From: Candidatus Peregrinibacteria bacterium
Lineage (GTDB): Bacteria > Patescibacteriota > Gracilibacteria > UBA1369 > LOWO2-01-FULL-3
DNA: 64,000 nucleotides
Reading direction: 5' to 3'
Assembly: GCA_030688025.1 (NCBI GenBank)
Contig: JAUYJL010000003.1
Location: 20,193 to 84,192 of the forward strand
Part shown: positions 43,843 to 54,073 of the stretch, piece by piece
Layout of the letters: every line of letters begins with the position of its first letter
Position numbering within the stretch: position 1 is the first letter of the stretch
Made by a program: the position numbers and the translations under genes
Notes under the pieces: model-generated
What the model was told of the DNA's origin: nothing
Databases searched by the model: none
The model's input: only the letters and a program-made list of their open reading frames with translations

Positions 43843-44628
43843 GTGCTCCACATCTTTGACCTGGGAATTTTAGTGAAAACCTCAATAGACCCTGACCTGG
43901 ACAGATATAAATTCAATGATCCTTTAATTATAAAGACAACGATTAAGAACTTTTCATTTTTCCCGATCTATTCACGAAAAAGCTTCATTTATATTGAAGG
44001 AGTAGATTCTCCGGATGAACCATCTGGACTGGCATCGTACGACGATCTTCGTGACAAAATTCTTCCTTTTCACTCAAAGACTTACAATCAAAAAATAAAT
44101 TTAGTTGATAAATCATCTTGGGAACCTCTTGCAGGAATTTCAGAAGATGAAAGAAACATAATAGTGAAGTCCGGTCAAAACACATTAGTAATTGAATCAC
44201 AAAAAACAATTAAAAAATCTTTATATATAATACCATGCGACATAGAACTAACAAAAAAACTAACAAAGCAAATAGAAGCACTTGAAATATCTCAGCCAAA
44301 CATTGATAAAGAAAAAATTTTAGAAAACATTCCAAGCTACACTCCATCAGACTTAACTTTAACTAAAAATAATCCAGAAACAGGATTAAAATATATATCA
44401 AACGAATTATTGATAATTCCAAACGAGAATTACAATCAAGACATTCTAATTTCTCAAATATATGCAGTTGGAGCCGACATTTCCAGCTACGAAAAAGACG
44501 TCCCAATCTTTAAGATTATTCTTCCAAAAAACGCAACATACGAACAATTCTCAGCCACAAAATCAGCACTAGAAAAATCGAAACAAATAGAAGTAATCAT
44601 AGTAAATACTGTAATGGACACATTCTAA
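43843..44628 (+). CDS. Membrane-anchored beta protein, paralogue of the 63449 gene
   Basis: A protein of about 261 residues from GTG 43843, but the frame is open back to 43720. That upstream part encodes a membrane helix (KKKILIASFITIFLIV) ending just before the GTG. The paralogue at 63449 has the matching helix and the following pattern K..I.P...YK..D.I.I.TT..NFS..P, so the true protein should include it. No NUG start exists upstream; ATA 43744 is a candidate. The rest is a beta domain, then a C-terminal part (about residues 175-260) with the strand pattern GLKYISNELLIIPN. Function is unknown. Confidence 0.65.
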   Translation: MLHIFDLGILVKTSIDPDLDRYKFNDPLIIKTTIKNFSFFPIYSRKSFIYIEGVDSPDEPSGLASYDDLRDKILPFHSKTYNQKINLVDKSSWEPLAGISEDERNIIVKSGQNTLVIESQKTIKKSLYIIPCDIELTKKLTKQIEALEISQPNIDKEKILENIPSYTPSDLTLTKNNPETGLKYISNELLIIPNENYNQDILISQIYAVGADISSYEKDVPIFKIILPKNATYEQFSATKSALEKSKQIEVIIVNTVMDTF

Positions 44629-44645
44629 AAACCCATTCCCCCCCC

Positions 44646-46085
44646 CTACATCCCCATCTCTCTCTTGATTGCATTAATATCGCGAACCAAACGAACATCG
44701 TTTCGAAGAAGTTTTTCGGTCTTTTTGCAGGCGTGCATTACAGTTGTGTGATTTCTGCCGCCGAAGCCGTCGCCGATTTTTTCGTAAGATTCTCCAAGTT
44801 CATGTTTGATCAAATACATACAAACCTGTCTTGGCAACATATATTCTTTATGCCTGTCCTGCCCCATCAAATCACCAAAACTCATATTGTAATATTGAGC
44901 GACAATTTTCATGACATCTTCTGAAGTTTTTGCGTAAGTTTTTGCAGATTTTTCGTTCACATCATAACCAATAATTTCCTGCGCTTTATTTAATCTCTTG
45001 ATTATTTCCGCAACAGATCTGATAGTCGGAACACTATTTTTAAGTTGGCTTTCCGCAACAGCTTGACGAAGAACTCCCTCAAGCTCACGAACAGAATGAT
45101 GCACATTATTCGCAATAAAACTCAAAACTTCCGGATCAATCAAAACCTCAAAATCTTTGCATTTCTCATTCAAAATCGCGAGTCTCGTTTCAAAATCAGG
45201 AAAAAGAAGCTCGACAACCATTCCCATTCCAAAACGACTTTTAAGTCTCTCGTCCAAATCATCAAGCTCGCTTGGTGGCCTGTCTGAAGTCAAAACTATC
45301 TGTTTGTTTCTATCATAAAGTTCATTGAAAGTGTGAAAAAATTCTTGTTGTGAAGAATCTTTTCTTGCAAAAAACTGAACATCATCAATCAAGAAAACAT
45401 CTACATTTCTGTATTGATCTTTAAATCTAGCCATGTGTCTTTTGCCGATCGCCTCAACAACTTCAGTCACAAATTTCTCAGCAGTAATATATTTAACAAC
45501 CATATCAGGAAAATTTTTCAAAATTTGATTTCCAATCGCTTGAACCAAATGAGTCTTTCCCAACCCAACACTTCCATAAACATAAAGAGGATTATACATC
45601 CCCCCCGGATTATCGGAAACCGCTGTACAAACAGCATGTGGAAGCATATTTTCGCGTCCGACAACAAAGTTTGAAAGATCATATCTGCTATTCAACATCT
45701 GGCTTGAAATATGTCCATGAACACTTCCTCTCTTAACGACAACTTCATTCATATTGCGAACTTTTCTAACTTTTTTCTCATCTTCTTCGTTGAAAAAAGT
45801 TTTTATTTCAGGAGATTCGTTGTTTTCTTTTTCAGACAACCTCGCGCAAACATCATAAACAACAGATTCAACGGTCGCATCCACTTCCTGCATCGCCTGA
45901 ATCAACTTGATGTTATATTTCGCTGAAATCCAGCCTTTTGCAAACATCGTAGGCACTCCAACCGTCACAACCCCTCCTTCATTCTTCAAAACCGTAGTAT
46001 TTTGGAACCAAGTAATAAAATGAGCCTTCTGAATTGTAGGTTTGATTCTAGTTAAGACACTAGTCCAAAGATCACGGTTTGTCAT
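44646..46085 (-). CDS. dnaA: Chromosomal replication initiator DnaA
   Basis: DnaA binds DnaA boxes and opens the origin. Of about 480 residues, domain I (1-80) starts DLWTSVLTRIKPTIQ. AAA+ domain III has the P-loop GSVGLGKTH near residues 171-179, the sensor/Walker B segment VFLIDDVQFFARKDSSQQEFF and the RLKSRFGMG box. Domain IV has the box-binding motif GRNHTTVMHAC. I start at ATG 46085 (MTNRDLW) because the extra upstream 17 residues are unlike the family. dnaN is not adjacent. The upstream gap has one DnaA-box-like site, possibly for autoregulation. Confidence 0.96.
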   Translation of the reverse strand: MTNRDLWTSVLTRIKPTIQKAHFITWFQNTTVLKNEGGVVTVGVPTMFAKGWISAKYNIKLIQAMQEVDATVESVVYDVCARLSEKENNESPEIKTFFNEEDEKKVRKVRNMNEVVVKRGSVHGHISSQMLNSRYDLSNFVVGRENMLPHAVCTAVSDNPGGMYNPLYVYGSVGLGKTHLVQAIGNQILKNFPDMVVKYITAEKFVTEVVEAIGKRHMARFKDQYRNVDVFLIDDVQFFARKDSSQQEFFHTFNELYDRNKQIVLTSDRPPSELDDLDERLKSRFGMGMVVELLFPDFETRLAILNEKCKDFEVLIDPEVLSFIANNVHHSVRELEGVLRQAVAESQLKNSVPTIRSVAEIIKRLNKAQEIIGYDVNEKSAKTYAKTSEDVMKIVAQYYNMSFGDLMGQDRHKEYMLPRQVCMYLIKHELGESYEKIGDGFGGRNHTTVMHACKKTEKLLRNDVRLVRDINAIKREMGM

Positions 46086-46136
46086 TTTAGTAAAACTTAA
46101 AGAATATGAAATACAAAAACTTTTAGCACCCTTCAT

Positions 46137-46367
46137 TTCGTTGCCCGCTATTAAAACTAAAAAATTCTTGCACCACCAATACTATTTATTTTCCACATAA
46201 ACTACAAGGGGTTTACCCTTATTCAAGCCCTCCACTACAAGTAGACAATTCCTACACCAGACATACAACATTTAGGAAAAACACACAATTAGACAACACA
46301 TTCCCCACCCACGCAATAATCCCACATCACATATTTGACAACCATCGCAACCTAAAAAAACCAACAA
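46137..46367. other. dnaA upstream region
   Basis: About 230 nt of AC-rich, G-poor sequence with no reading frame. One DnaA-box-like TTTTCCACA is at 46189-46197, and a small hairpin AGGG/CCCT lies near 46210-46220. No cluster of boxes and no AT-rich 13-mers are visible, so I do not call an origin. It should contain the dnaA promoter, which I could not place confidently. Confidence 0.5.
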
Positions 46368-46405
46368 ATAAAAATCGCCGCATCCACAAAGGAAAACGGC
46401 GACTT
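46368..46405 (-). terminator. Intrinsic terminator after rseP
   Basis: On the minus strand, TCGCCG (46402-46397) pairs with CGGCGA (46380-46375) and is followed by a T-rich run (46374-46368). It lies about 20 nt past the rseP stop. Confidence 0.75.
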
Positions 46406-46425
46406 CATCGTGTCGACAGAATCTA

Positions 46426-48057
46426 CTACTCCCCTTTTATCAATCGAACTATGTCGCTATAGGTAACGACAAAGATCATAATTAATATTAGAAAATATCC
46501 CAAAACATGAATCCTTGATTCTATTTTTCGGCTCATTCTTTTTCCTAAAATCACTTCGCCAATGATAAAGAAAATTCTTCCACCATCAAGTCCGGGCAAA
46601 GGAAGTATATTGATTACCGCTAAACTAAGCGACAAGACAGCCACAAATCGCAACAAAGCAATAATTCCTTGTTGTGCAAAAGTATGCGTCATCCTGGCAA
46701 TACCAACAGGTCCGGCAACATCATTGGGAACCTGACCATTAGTAATAAGACTTCCAACAAAAGCCCCGAAAGATTCAGCAGTAAGTTTCGACACCTTCAC
46801 CATTTCCGTAAAAGACTTATAAAGAGCTATGTGTACAGGATATTTCTCATCTTTCACCTCAGCCACCGACGACACAACATTCACATTATAAAGACTCATG
46901 TCCTCAAAATTTTTGTAATTCATAAGCTCAGACAAAAGCACTCCGATTTTCTTATCCTCGTTAGACGTAATTGCAAAAAACAATTTCTCCCCATCTCTAT
47001 CGATAGCATATGCAATAGTCTCGGTAGCATGCCCACTAACATATTTTATAAGCTCAAGGCTATCTGTCACATTTGTTCCATTTACAGACAAAATCACATC
47101 TCTGGGTTTTATTCCGGCCTCGGCCGCAGGGCTCTGCGCCAACACATCAGAAACAACAACTTTCCTTGTCTGAGGAACCTCAACAATCACTTTCTGCCTC
47201 TCTCCATTCCTATAAATTTCATATTCAAGCGGACTTACTCCTCGAATTAAAGATTCGAATTGATCGACATAAAAAACCTGTTTTTCATTTACACTTAAAA
47301 CAATATCTCCGTCCCGAAGTCCATATGCATAATTAACACCGGCCGGATCCACTTTAAAAACCTCAATCCTTGGAAATGCCGCAGTATCCCCAACAACAAC
47401 CCCAAGCGCGTGTAAGCCCGTTTTTTCGACCATTTCATCAGTCACTTCATAAGACAAAATCTCCTCTCCCCTTTTCACTTTATAAGCTCCAACCGGATTT
47501 GTATTCATCCTCATCAAAAATTCCTCCCCGATATTTTTCCCATCCAGAAAATAAATAAGATCATCCTTTTTCATCCCAACATATTGCGCCAAACTTTCAT
47601 TTTCTACATTTTTAATTTTCAATCCTTCAACAAGTTGAACATGTCCGGAATCCACATAATCAAAAACTTCATTAGGCCCAATAAGTGGCTTCATTCCAAC
47701 GGAAAAACCGATGGAAAGCAAAAACCAAGCCAAAAAGAAATTCATAAAAACTCCGGCAAAAGCCACTTTAAATCTATTCCTCGAGCTTGCCGCCGCAAAA
47801 CTTCTTTTCTTTTTCAAAATGCTTGGATCATAACTATCCTCACCAAAAAGCCTCACGAATCCACCAAAAGGAATCCAATTAAAAGAATACACAGTCTCCC
47901 CAAACTTCTTTCCCCAAATTTTCGGAGGAAGCCCGAGCCCAAACTCCTCAACCTTTATTCCTGACCTTTTTGCCGCCCAAAAATGACCTAACTCGTGAAT
48001 CAAAATCAATAACGAGAAAATCACAATAAACACAATAGCGGTAAAAACATAGGACAT
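46426..48057 (-). CDS. rseP: RseP-type site-2 metalloprotease
   Basis: A 543-residue M50 zinc metalloprotease that cleaves membrane-bound proteins within the bilayer. HELGH at residues 21-25 binds zinc, and the second zinc motif is in NILPLPGLDGGR near the C-terminus. Two PDZ domains lie between (about 120-230 and 260-370). The length exceeds E. coli RseP (450 aa), with an added central segment. In many bacteria uppS, cdsA and dxr separate frr from rseP; here rseP directly follows frr with a 36-nt gap. Confidence 0.93.
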   Translation of the reverse strand: MSYVFTAIVFIVIFSLLILIHELGHFWAAKRSGIKVEEFGLGLPPKIWGKKFGETVYSFNWIPFGGFVRLFGEDSYDPSILKKKRSFAAASSRNRFKVAFAGVFMNFFLAWFLLSIGFSVGMKPLIGPNEVFDYVDSGHVQLVEGLKIKNVENESLAQYVGMKKDDLIYFLDGKNIGEEFLMRMNTNPVGAYKVKRGEEILSYEVTDEMVEKTGLHALGVVVGDTAAFPRIEVFKVDPAGVNYAYGLRDGDIVLSVNEKQVFYVDQFESLIRGVSPLEYEIYRNGERQKVIVEVPQTRKVVVSDVLAQSPAAEAGIKPRDVILSVNGTNVTDSLELIKYVSGHATETIAYAIDRDGEKLFFAITSNEDKKIGVLLSELMNYKNFEDMSLYNVNVVSSVAEVKDEKYPVHIALYKSFTEMVKVSKLTAESFGAFVGSLITNGQVPNDVAGPVGIARMTHTFAQQGIIALLRFVAVLSLSLAVINILPLPGLDGGRIFFIIGEVILGKRMSRKIESRIHVLGYFLILIMIFVVTYSDIVRLIKGE

Positions 48058-48093
48058 AGGAACAAGGTTAATTAATAGCTGATTTCTAAAAGT

Positions 48094-48654
48094 TTAAACC
48101 GTCATGACATCTTTTTCTTTAGCCGTAGTCACTTCATCAATTTTTCCATTAAACTCCTCAACCTTCAATTGCAACGCTTTCTCCGAAGAAAACACATCAT
48201 CCTCGGTGATTTCATCATTGGCTTTTAATTGCTTAAAAACACCAAGCACATCCTGTCTCGCAGTCCTGATTGAAATTCTTGCATCCTCGGCCAAACGTCT
48301 AACATGTTTCGTTAAATCAGTTCTCCTTTCTTCTGTTAAAGGTGGAATCGGCACTCTCACGCAAACTCCATCGCTTATTGGATTTAAGCCAGTCCCCATG
48401 CCAACAATCGCCTTCTCAATATGCACAATCGAACTCTTATCCCAAGGCTGAATCATAATTGTTCGCGGATCGGGAATAGAAATATTCGCAATGTTTTTCA
48501 ACGGCTGAGTAACGCCATACATTTCAACATTCGCGCCTTCTACAAGCCCGGCATTCGCACGTCCGATTTGAAGTCTTGAAAATTCCTCCTTCAAATGCAC
48601 CATAACTTTTTCAAATTCTTTAACCGCATTTGAAATAGCTTCATTTGTCGTCAT
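48094..48654 (-). CDS. frr: Ribosome recycling factor
   Basis: A 186-residue RRF that splits post-termination ribosomes with EF-G. Conserved features are LQIGRANAGLVEGANVEMYG, the RTIMIQPWDKSSI beta segment, and PPLTEERRTDLTKHV with the arginine-rich helix. The normal length is 185. It lies 17 nt after pyrH, as in most bacteria. Confidence 0.97.
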   Translation of the reverse strand: MTTNEAISNAVKEFEKVMVHLKEEFSRLQIGRANAGLVEGANVEMYGVTQPLKNIANISIPDPRTIMIQPWDKSSIVHIEKAIVGMGTGLNPISDGVCVRVPIPPLTEERRTDLTKHVRRLAEDARISIRTARQDVLGVFKQLKANDEITEDDVFSSEKALQLKVEEFNGKIDEVTTAKEKDVMTV

Positions 48655-48671
48655 ATAAATTTTGTTAAATT

Positions 48672-49388
48672 TTAATTTGTAATAAGAGTTCCAATTGTCT
48701 CACCTTTGACAGCTTTTGCAATATTTCCGGCTTTTTCTAGATTAAAAACAATCATCGGTAAATTCCCGTCCATACACATACTCGCGCAAGTCAAATCCAT
48801 AACACCCAATTTCTGCTCAAGCACTTGAGAAAAAGTCATCTTCGTGAATTTCTTCGCATTCTTAAATTTCATAGGATCTTTGTCATAAACATAGTCCACT
48901 TTTGTCGCTTTCAACAAAACATCACATCCCATTTCAAGCCCCATCAACGCCGCCGCACTGTCTGTCGTAAAAAACGGATGACCCGTTCCGCCTGCAAAAA
49001 TCACAATTCTTCCCTTTTGCAAATGCATTTGTGCACGTTTTGGAATATAAATTTCAATAGCCTTTTCACAAGGAAAATTTGTAACAGCACGAACATCAGC
49101 ACCAACGTATTTTAGCGCATCCTCAAGCGCCAAAGAATTCATGCACGTAGCCATCATTCCGATAGAATCCGAAGTAACTCGATCAAGTTTCAAATGTTGA
49201 AAATCTCTAAACCTCCAAATATTCCCACCACCAATCACAATCCCAACTTGCACTCCCATGTCCTGCAGTTTTTTTATGTCTTTCGCGAAACTCATCAAAA
49301 TTTTTCCATCAATTCCACTCGCAAGATCTCCTTTGAAAACCTCGCCTGAAAGTTTCAACAAAATCCTTTTATATTTCAATTTTGGCAT
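48672..49388 (-). CDS. pyrH: UMP kinase
   Basis: A 238-residue UMP kinase (amino acid kinase family) that converts UMP to UDP. It has RILLKLSGEVFKGD at the N-terminus, the GIVIGGGNIWR phosphate loop, GMMATCMNSLALEDAL, and IVIFAGGTGHPFFTTDSAA. Length is normal. It is followed by frr and preceded by a small membrane protein gene; tsf is not adjacent. Confidence 0.97.
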   Translation of the reverse strand: MPKLKYKRILLKLSGEVFKGDLASGIDGKILMSFAKDIKKLQDMGVQVGIVIGGGNIWRFRDFQHLKLDRVTSDSIGMMATCMNSLALEDALKYVGADVRAVTNFPCEKAIEIYIPKRAQMHLQKGRIVIFAGGTGHPFFTTDSAAALMGLEMGCDVLLKATKVDYVYDKDPMKFKNAKKFTKMTFSQVLEQKLGVMDLTCASMCMDGNLPMIVFNLEKAGNIAKAVKGETIGTLITN

Positions 49389-49404
49389 TCTGAAAAATTA
49401 GAAA

Positions 49405-49812
49405 TTACATCTTTATTAAAATATACGTAAGCGCTACGCCAAGCACAATTCCTATGATAAAAATCATCGGAATTTTTTTGCCGGCATCAGACTCTTCTTC
49501 ATCATGAGCATTTGCAATATCCGCCAAAAGATCAGTCGAAATTATCACATCATCATCGGAATGTTGTCGAATAATATCCTCATATGCATGCGTCGCAATC
49601 AAATTCACAAATTTATCAAATTTGATTTTTACTTTATCATTAGGCTTAAGACTCTCTTCTTCCGCAACGGAAATAGACGAAGCCCCCATAGCACTAATGG
49701 CTTTCTCTTCAGGCTCATCAGCAACAGTCGTCCCTCGTCCTATACGAAACTCAGCGTCTTCATTTCTCACGCGCTTTCCCCTTAAATCAATGATATCATC
49801 GTCATTATACAT
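49405..49812 (-). CDS. Small tail-anchored protein, unknown
   Basis: A 135-residue protein. It is acidic at the start, and its C-terminus is a single hydrophobic segment (about residues 113-133, IPMIFIIGIVLGVALTYILI), so it is probably tail-anchored. The middle has DKVKIKFDKFVNLIATHAYEDIIRQHS, with no recognised family. A terminator hairpin lies 5 nt before its ATG. It may be co-transcribed with pyrH (16-nt gap). Confidence 0.6.
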   Translation of the reverse strand: MYNDDDIIDLRGKRVRNEDAEFRIGRGTTVADEPEEKAISAMGASSISVAEEESLKPNDKVKIKFDKFVNLIATHAYEDIIRQHSDDDVIISTDLLADIANAHDEEESDAGKKIPMIFIIGIVLGVALTYILIKM

Positions 49813-49850
49813 AAAAAGATGTGTTAATCTTCGTCTAGACTAACACATCT
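49811..49850 (-). terminator. Intrinsic terminator of the Ala-rich protein gene
   Basis: On the minus strand AGATGTGTTA (49850-49841) pairs with TAACACATCT (49826-49817) and is followed by TTTTTAT (49817-49811). It overlaps the leader of the next gene and separates the two transcription units. Confidence 0.8.
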
Positions 49851-49890
49851 CTTTCATAAAGTGAAGAATTTTTACGCCTCTACGCAACAC

Positions 49891-51528
49891 TTATTTCTTG
49901 AAAAATATTGAAGCAACATTTCCTACAAAATTATTCTTCGAATCATACGCAAACGCAAAAACTTCATGATTTCCAGGTCCTACAGGATCTTCAACCTTGA
50001 ATTTCCCATTCGCATCAGCAATCACAACAGAAGACCTCACTATACTCTTCCATGTAACGAAAATCTTCGTCCCGGGCTGTGCGGAACCATATAAAACTTT
50101 AGGCTTTTCTTCCTGTACAACATTAATCCCGGCCGCCGCAAAAACATCTTCATTACGAGGATCAAGATAAGGGAAAACTTTATAGATATAAGTTTTTATA
50201 AGATATTTGGTAAGATCAAAAGAACTTTTCGAAAACGCATCAGCCCCAAGAACAGAAGCTTGTCCATAATGAAGACTTGCCACATCATCTTCCACAGGAT
50301 TCATACTAAGCTCATCTCCAAAGGTCAACCTCGGAGCAGCAGGAGCTTTATCTGAATCAACTTCAAAATCATTTTTCGCAAGAATATTTCCGTCAGCATC
50401 CACAGCAACCATAGAATATTTTCCATTTCTTAATGCGGATGGCTTGTACACGGCAACTCCATTCTCATCAGTCTCCATACTCAAAAATTCTATAATATTG
50501 CCCTCCTTATCTGTCAAAGTAAAACCTACTCTTTTTCCTGCGACATTTGCAGGATCCTTTAGTTTAAATAAAGGTTCGGCCCCAAGTACCTGCGGCCTTT
50601 TATTATCTCCGGCAGGAGCCGAAACAAGCACAGCTCTACCCGCATTTTCTCTAGTAATACCATAAACTATTTCATCCTTCGCCGCCTCTTTTTCAGCCTC
50701 ACCAAAAGAAACTTTTCCTCTCTCAGCCTCAAGAGAATCATCAATTCCATTATTATTTAAATCATGTCCAAGTTTATCTGAACCGGCATAAAGTCCGGTA
50801 AGCCGATTAAATTCGTCTAGATTGCCCTTATCAACTTCTCCCCATTTACCATCTCCCAAGTAAACCCTGACAGGCTCCCCAGTTTTATCAAGTTCATCAC
50901 CCAAAGCACTAGCTACTTCTCCTCTTACGGCGTTTCTTTCTTCATCGGTATAACCACTCTTTGATTCTTCGATAGCCTGAGCAATAGCCGCATCTTCCGC
51001 AGCAATAGCCGCATCCGCCGCTGTATCTTCCGCCTCTACTTTTGCCGCCTCATCCGCCGCCGCTGTATCCTCAGAAGATTGTTGTCCAGTCGCTTCTTCT
51101 GCATCTGCCACTGCGTCTGCCACTGCGTCTGCCACTGCATCTGCCACTGCATCTGCTTTTGCCTCTTCATCCGTCGCTTCCTCGGCCGCTTTTGCATCTG
51201 CTGCAACTTTTGCTGCTGCCGCTTCTTCGGCCGCTTTTACATCTGCTGCAACTTTTGCTGCCGCCGCTTCTTCAGCCGCTTTTGCATCTGCTGCAGCTTT
51301 TGCTGCTGCCGCTTCCGCCGCCTTTGCCTCAGCTAAAGCTTTTGCTGCGGCTCGCTCCTCCTTAGTAGGAAAAACATAATCTTGATTCGCATCAAGAATT
51401 TCATCAATATCCCCCATCCAACTTGGAGCATCTCCTGTCGCACCAATAGCCGTATAAACCGAACCAAACAAAAAAGTCACTACCAAAAAAATAGCAACAG
51501 CCCTAGACAAAGATTTATTATTACTCAT
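49891..51528 (-). CDS. Secreted Ala-rich protein with C-terminal Ig-like domain
   Basis: A 545-residue protein of unknown function. A signal peptide spans residues 1-30 (SRAVAIFLVVTFLFGSVYTAIGA). Residues 60-200 are an Ala/Glu/Lys/Asp coiled-coil-like stretch built from a 15-residue repeat and a 4-residue DAVA repeat. The rest has acidic EF-like DLNNNGIDDS and two beta domains, one ending FVTWKSIVRSSVVIADANGKFKVEDP, resembling bacterial Ig-like folds. It has a good promoter and its own terminator. It may form a surface stalk; that is a guess. Confidence 0.75.
   Translation of the reverse strand: MSNNKSLSRAVAIFLVVTFLFGSVYTAIGATGDAPSWMGDIDEILDANQDYVFPTKEERAAAKALAEAKAAEAAAAKAAADAKAAEEAAAAKVAADVKAAEEAAAAKVAADAKAAEEATDEEAKADAVADAVADAVADAVADAEEATGQQSSEDTAAADEAAKVEAEDTAADAAIAAEDAAIAQAIEESKSGYTDEERNAVRGEVASALGDELDKTGEPVRVYLGDGKWGEVDKGNLDEFNRLTGLYAGSDKLGHDLNNNGIDDSLEAERGKVSFGEAEKEAAKDEIVYGITRENAGRAVLVSAPAGDNKRPQVLGAEPLFKLKDPANVAGKRVGFTLTDKEGNIIEFLSMETDENGVAVYKPSALRNGKYSMVAVDADGNILAKNDFEVDSDKAPAAPRLTFGDELSMNPVEDDVASLHYGQASVLGADAFSKSSFDLTKYLIKTYIYKVFPYLDPRNEDVFAAAGINVVQEEKPKVLYGSAQPGTKIFVTWKSIVRSSVVIADANGKFKVEDPVGPGNHEVFAFAYDSKNNFVGNVASIFFKK
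51101..51156. repeat. 12-nt tandem repeat encoding DAVA
   Basis: About 4.7 copies of a 12-nt unit (GCRTCTGCCACT) in the Ala-rich gene, read on the minus strand as the residues DAVA. It is prone to copy-number change. Confidence 0.8.
51176..51310. repeat. 45-nt tandem repeat in the Ala-rich gene
   Basis: Three near-identical 45-nt units encode a 15-residue Ala-rich repeat (AAAAKVAADVKAAEE-type). Length changes in multiples of 15 residues are possible without frame loss. Confidence 0.75.
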
Positions 51529-51556
51529 TTTTTTATTTTAAATTTACACAAGGCAA

Positions 51557-51585
51557 AGAATACTATAATAAGAATATTTTTGCAA
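51557..51585 (-). promoter_or_regulatory. Promoter of the Ala-rich protein gene
   Basis: Minus-strand -35 TTGCAA at 51585-51580, 17-nt spacer, -10 TATTCT at 51562-51557. The expected start is near 51550, about 20 nt before the ATG at 51528. Confidence 0.7.
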
Positions 51586-51589
51586 AGAA

Positions 51590-51746
51590 TTTGAAATAAG
51601 AAAAAGTATATATGTTCGCAAAAAATAGCTTGTTGTACTTTTGCGTCGATCATGTATCGACGCAAACTTGCTAATTCGTACATGTTAGAATTGGCAAGTT
51701 GTACAACCTATTTTGAGTGGACATATATACTTTTTCTTATTTCAAA
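51590..51746. repeat. Family 3 structured palindrome, copy H
   Basis: A 157-nt element 6 nt beyond the groEL stop. The outer arms 51590-51615 and 51721-51746 pair perfectly over 26 bp. Inside, AAATAG/CTATTT and TTGTAC/GTACAA pair. Two arms follow, one a perfect 11-bp hairpin (TTTGCGTCGAT) and one with the loop GTACATGTTA inside CTTGC/GCAAG. This gives a three-way junction. Copy I has the same plan in reverse orientation. Confidence 0.85.
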
Positions 51747-51752
51747 TCTCTT

Positions 51753-53393
<1,641 letters not shown>

Positions 53394-53417
53394 TTAAAAT
53401 TAATAAGTAATAATAAA

Positions 53418-53555
53418 TTCTTTGACAATTTATTCCTTCTCAAAGTCGTGTCGCAATATGACAATTCTAACATGTACAAATTGTCATAAATCGAGCCATC
53501 ATGATGGCTCGATTAGCAACACAAGGACTTTGCTCAGAAACAAATTGTCAAAGAA
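53418..53555. repeat. Family 3 structured palindrome, copy I
   Basis: A 138-nt element between groES and groEL, ending 12 nt from the groES stop. The outer stem TTCTTTGACAATTT (53418-53431) pairs with 53542-53555 over 14 bp. CAAAGTC/GACTTTG and GTGT/ACAC pair next. Then come two hairpins: a 10-bp arm with CTAACATGTAC in the loop (complementary to the loop of copy H), and the perfect 26-nt palindrome around CATCATGATG. It may attenuate transcription into groEL. Confidence 0.84.
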
Positions 53556-53567
53556 CTACAAAAATTT

Positions 53568-53864
53568 TTATTTCAATTTCGCAAAAATATCTTCAACAGA
53601 AAGAATCAAAACTTCTTTTCCATCAAGTTTCACTTCAGTAGGTCCGTATTTTGAAAAAAGAACCACGTCTCCCACCTCAAGATCAGGCGCCATCACAGTC
53701 TTTCCATCATTTGCCATTTTTCCCGGACCAACAGCCAAAACTGTTCCCTTCATAGGCTTCTCTTTCGAAACACTATCCGGAATTATTATTCCAGAAGAAG
53801 AAGTCAATTCCTCCTTAATCGCCTCCACCACCACATTATTCCCCAAAGGTTGAATCTTAGCCAT
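53568..53864 (-). CDS. groES: Co-chaperonin GroES
   Basis: The 98-residue heptameric lid for GroEL. It has QPLGNNVVVEAIKEE, the mobile loop LTSSSGIIIPDS, and KYGPTEVKLDGKEVLIL. Length is normal. A weak promoter (TTGAAA, 17-nt spacer, CTAGTT near 53900-53930) precedes it; I see no CIRCE element. It is upstream of groEL with a structured gap. Confidence 0.96.
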   Translation of the reverse strand: MAKIQPLGNNVVVEAIKEELTSSSGIIIPDSVSKEKPMKGTVLAVGPGKMANDGKTVMAPDLEVGDVVLFSKYGPTEVKLDGKEVLILSVEDIFAKLK

Positions 53865-53952
53865 AAATTTATATCAGTTAACAAATATTCGAAGATCAAA
53901 CTAGCATACAAAGGGCTTACATTTCAAGCAAAGCTTGTCGATAAAGACAAAT

Positions 53953-54073
53953 AAAAAGAAGAAAAAGATTTTAGATACAAGGCACACAAAAAATCCGAGG
54001 CTCATGTACAAGCTGTACATGAGCCTCGGATTTTTTTATGCAACGCAGTAGATAATGTCTTTTTCTTCTTTTT
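53953..54073. repeat. Family 2 structured palindrome, copy G
   Basis: A 121-nt element ending exactly at the rny stop codon. The outer arms AAAAAGAAGAAAAAGA (53953-53968) and 54058-54073 pair over 16 bp. Inside are GATACAAGGC on the left and GCAACGCAGTAGATAATG on the right. The centre is a perfect hairpin of about 22 bp with a TGTACA-containing apex (53988-54036). It is a strong terminator candidate for rny. Confidence 0.85.

Noticed and set aside
46137..46425. Replication origin next to dnaA
   Set aside because: Only one DnaA-box-like site, no box cluster or AT-rich unwinding element, no dnaN neighbour, and base skew does not change sign here.
51042..51365. Leu/Pro-rich and Cys-rich frames antisense to the Ala-rich gene
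   Set aside because: They are products of the 12-nt and 45-nt tandem repeats read on the other strand.
53865..53952. CIRCE heat-shock operator upstream of groES
   Set aside because: No TTAGCACTC-N9-GAGTGCTAA pattern; only weak promoter-like sequence.
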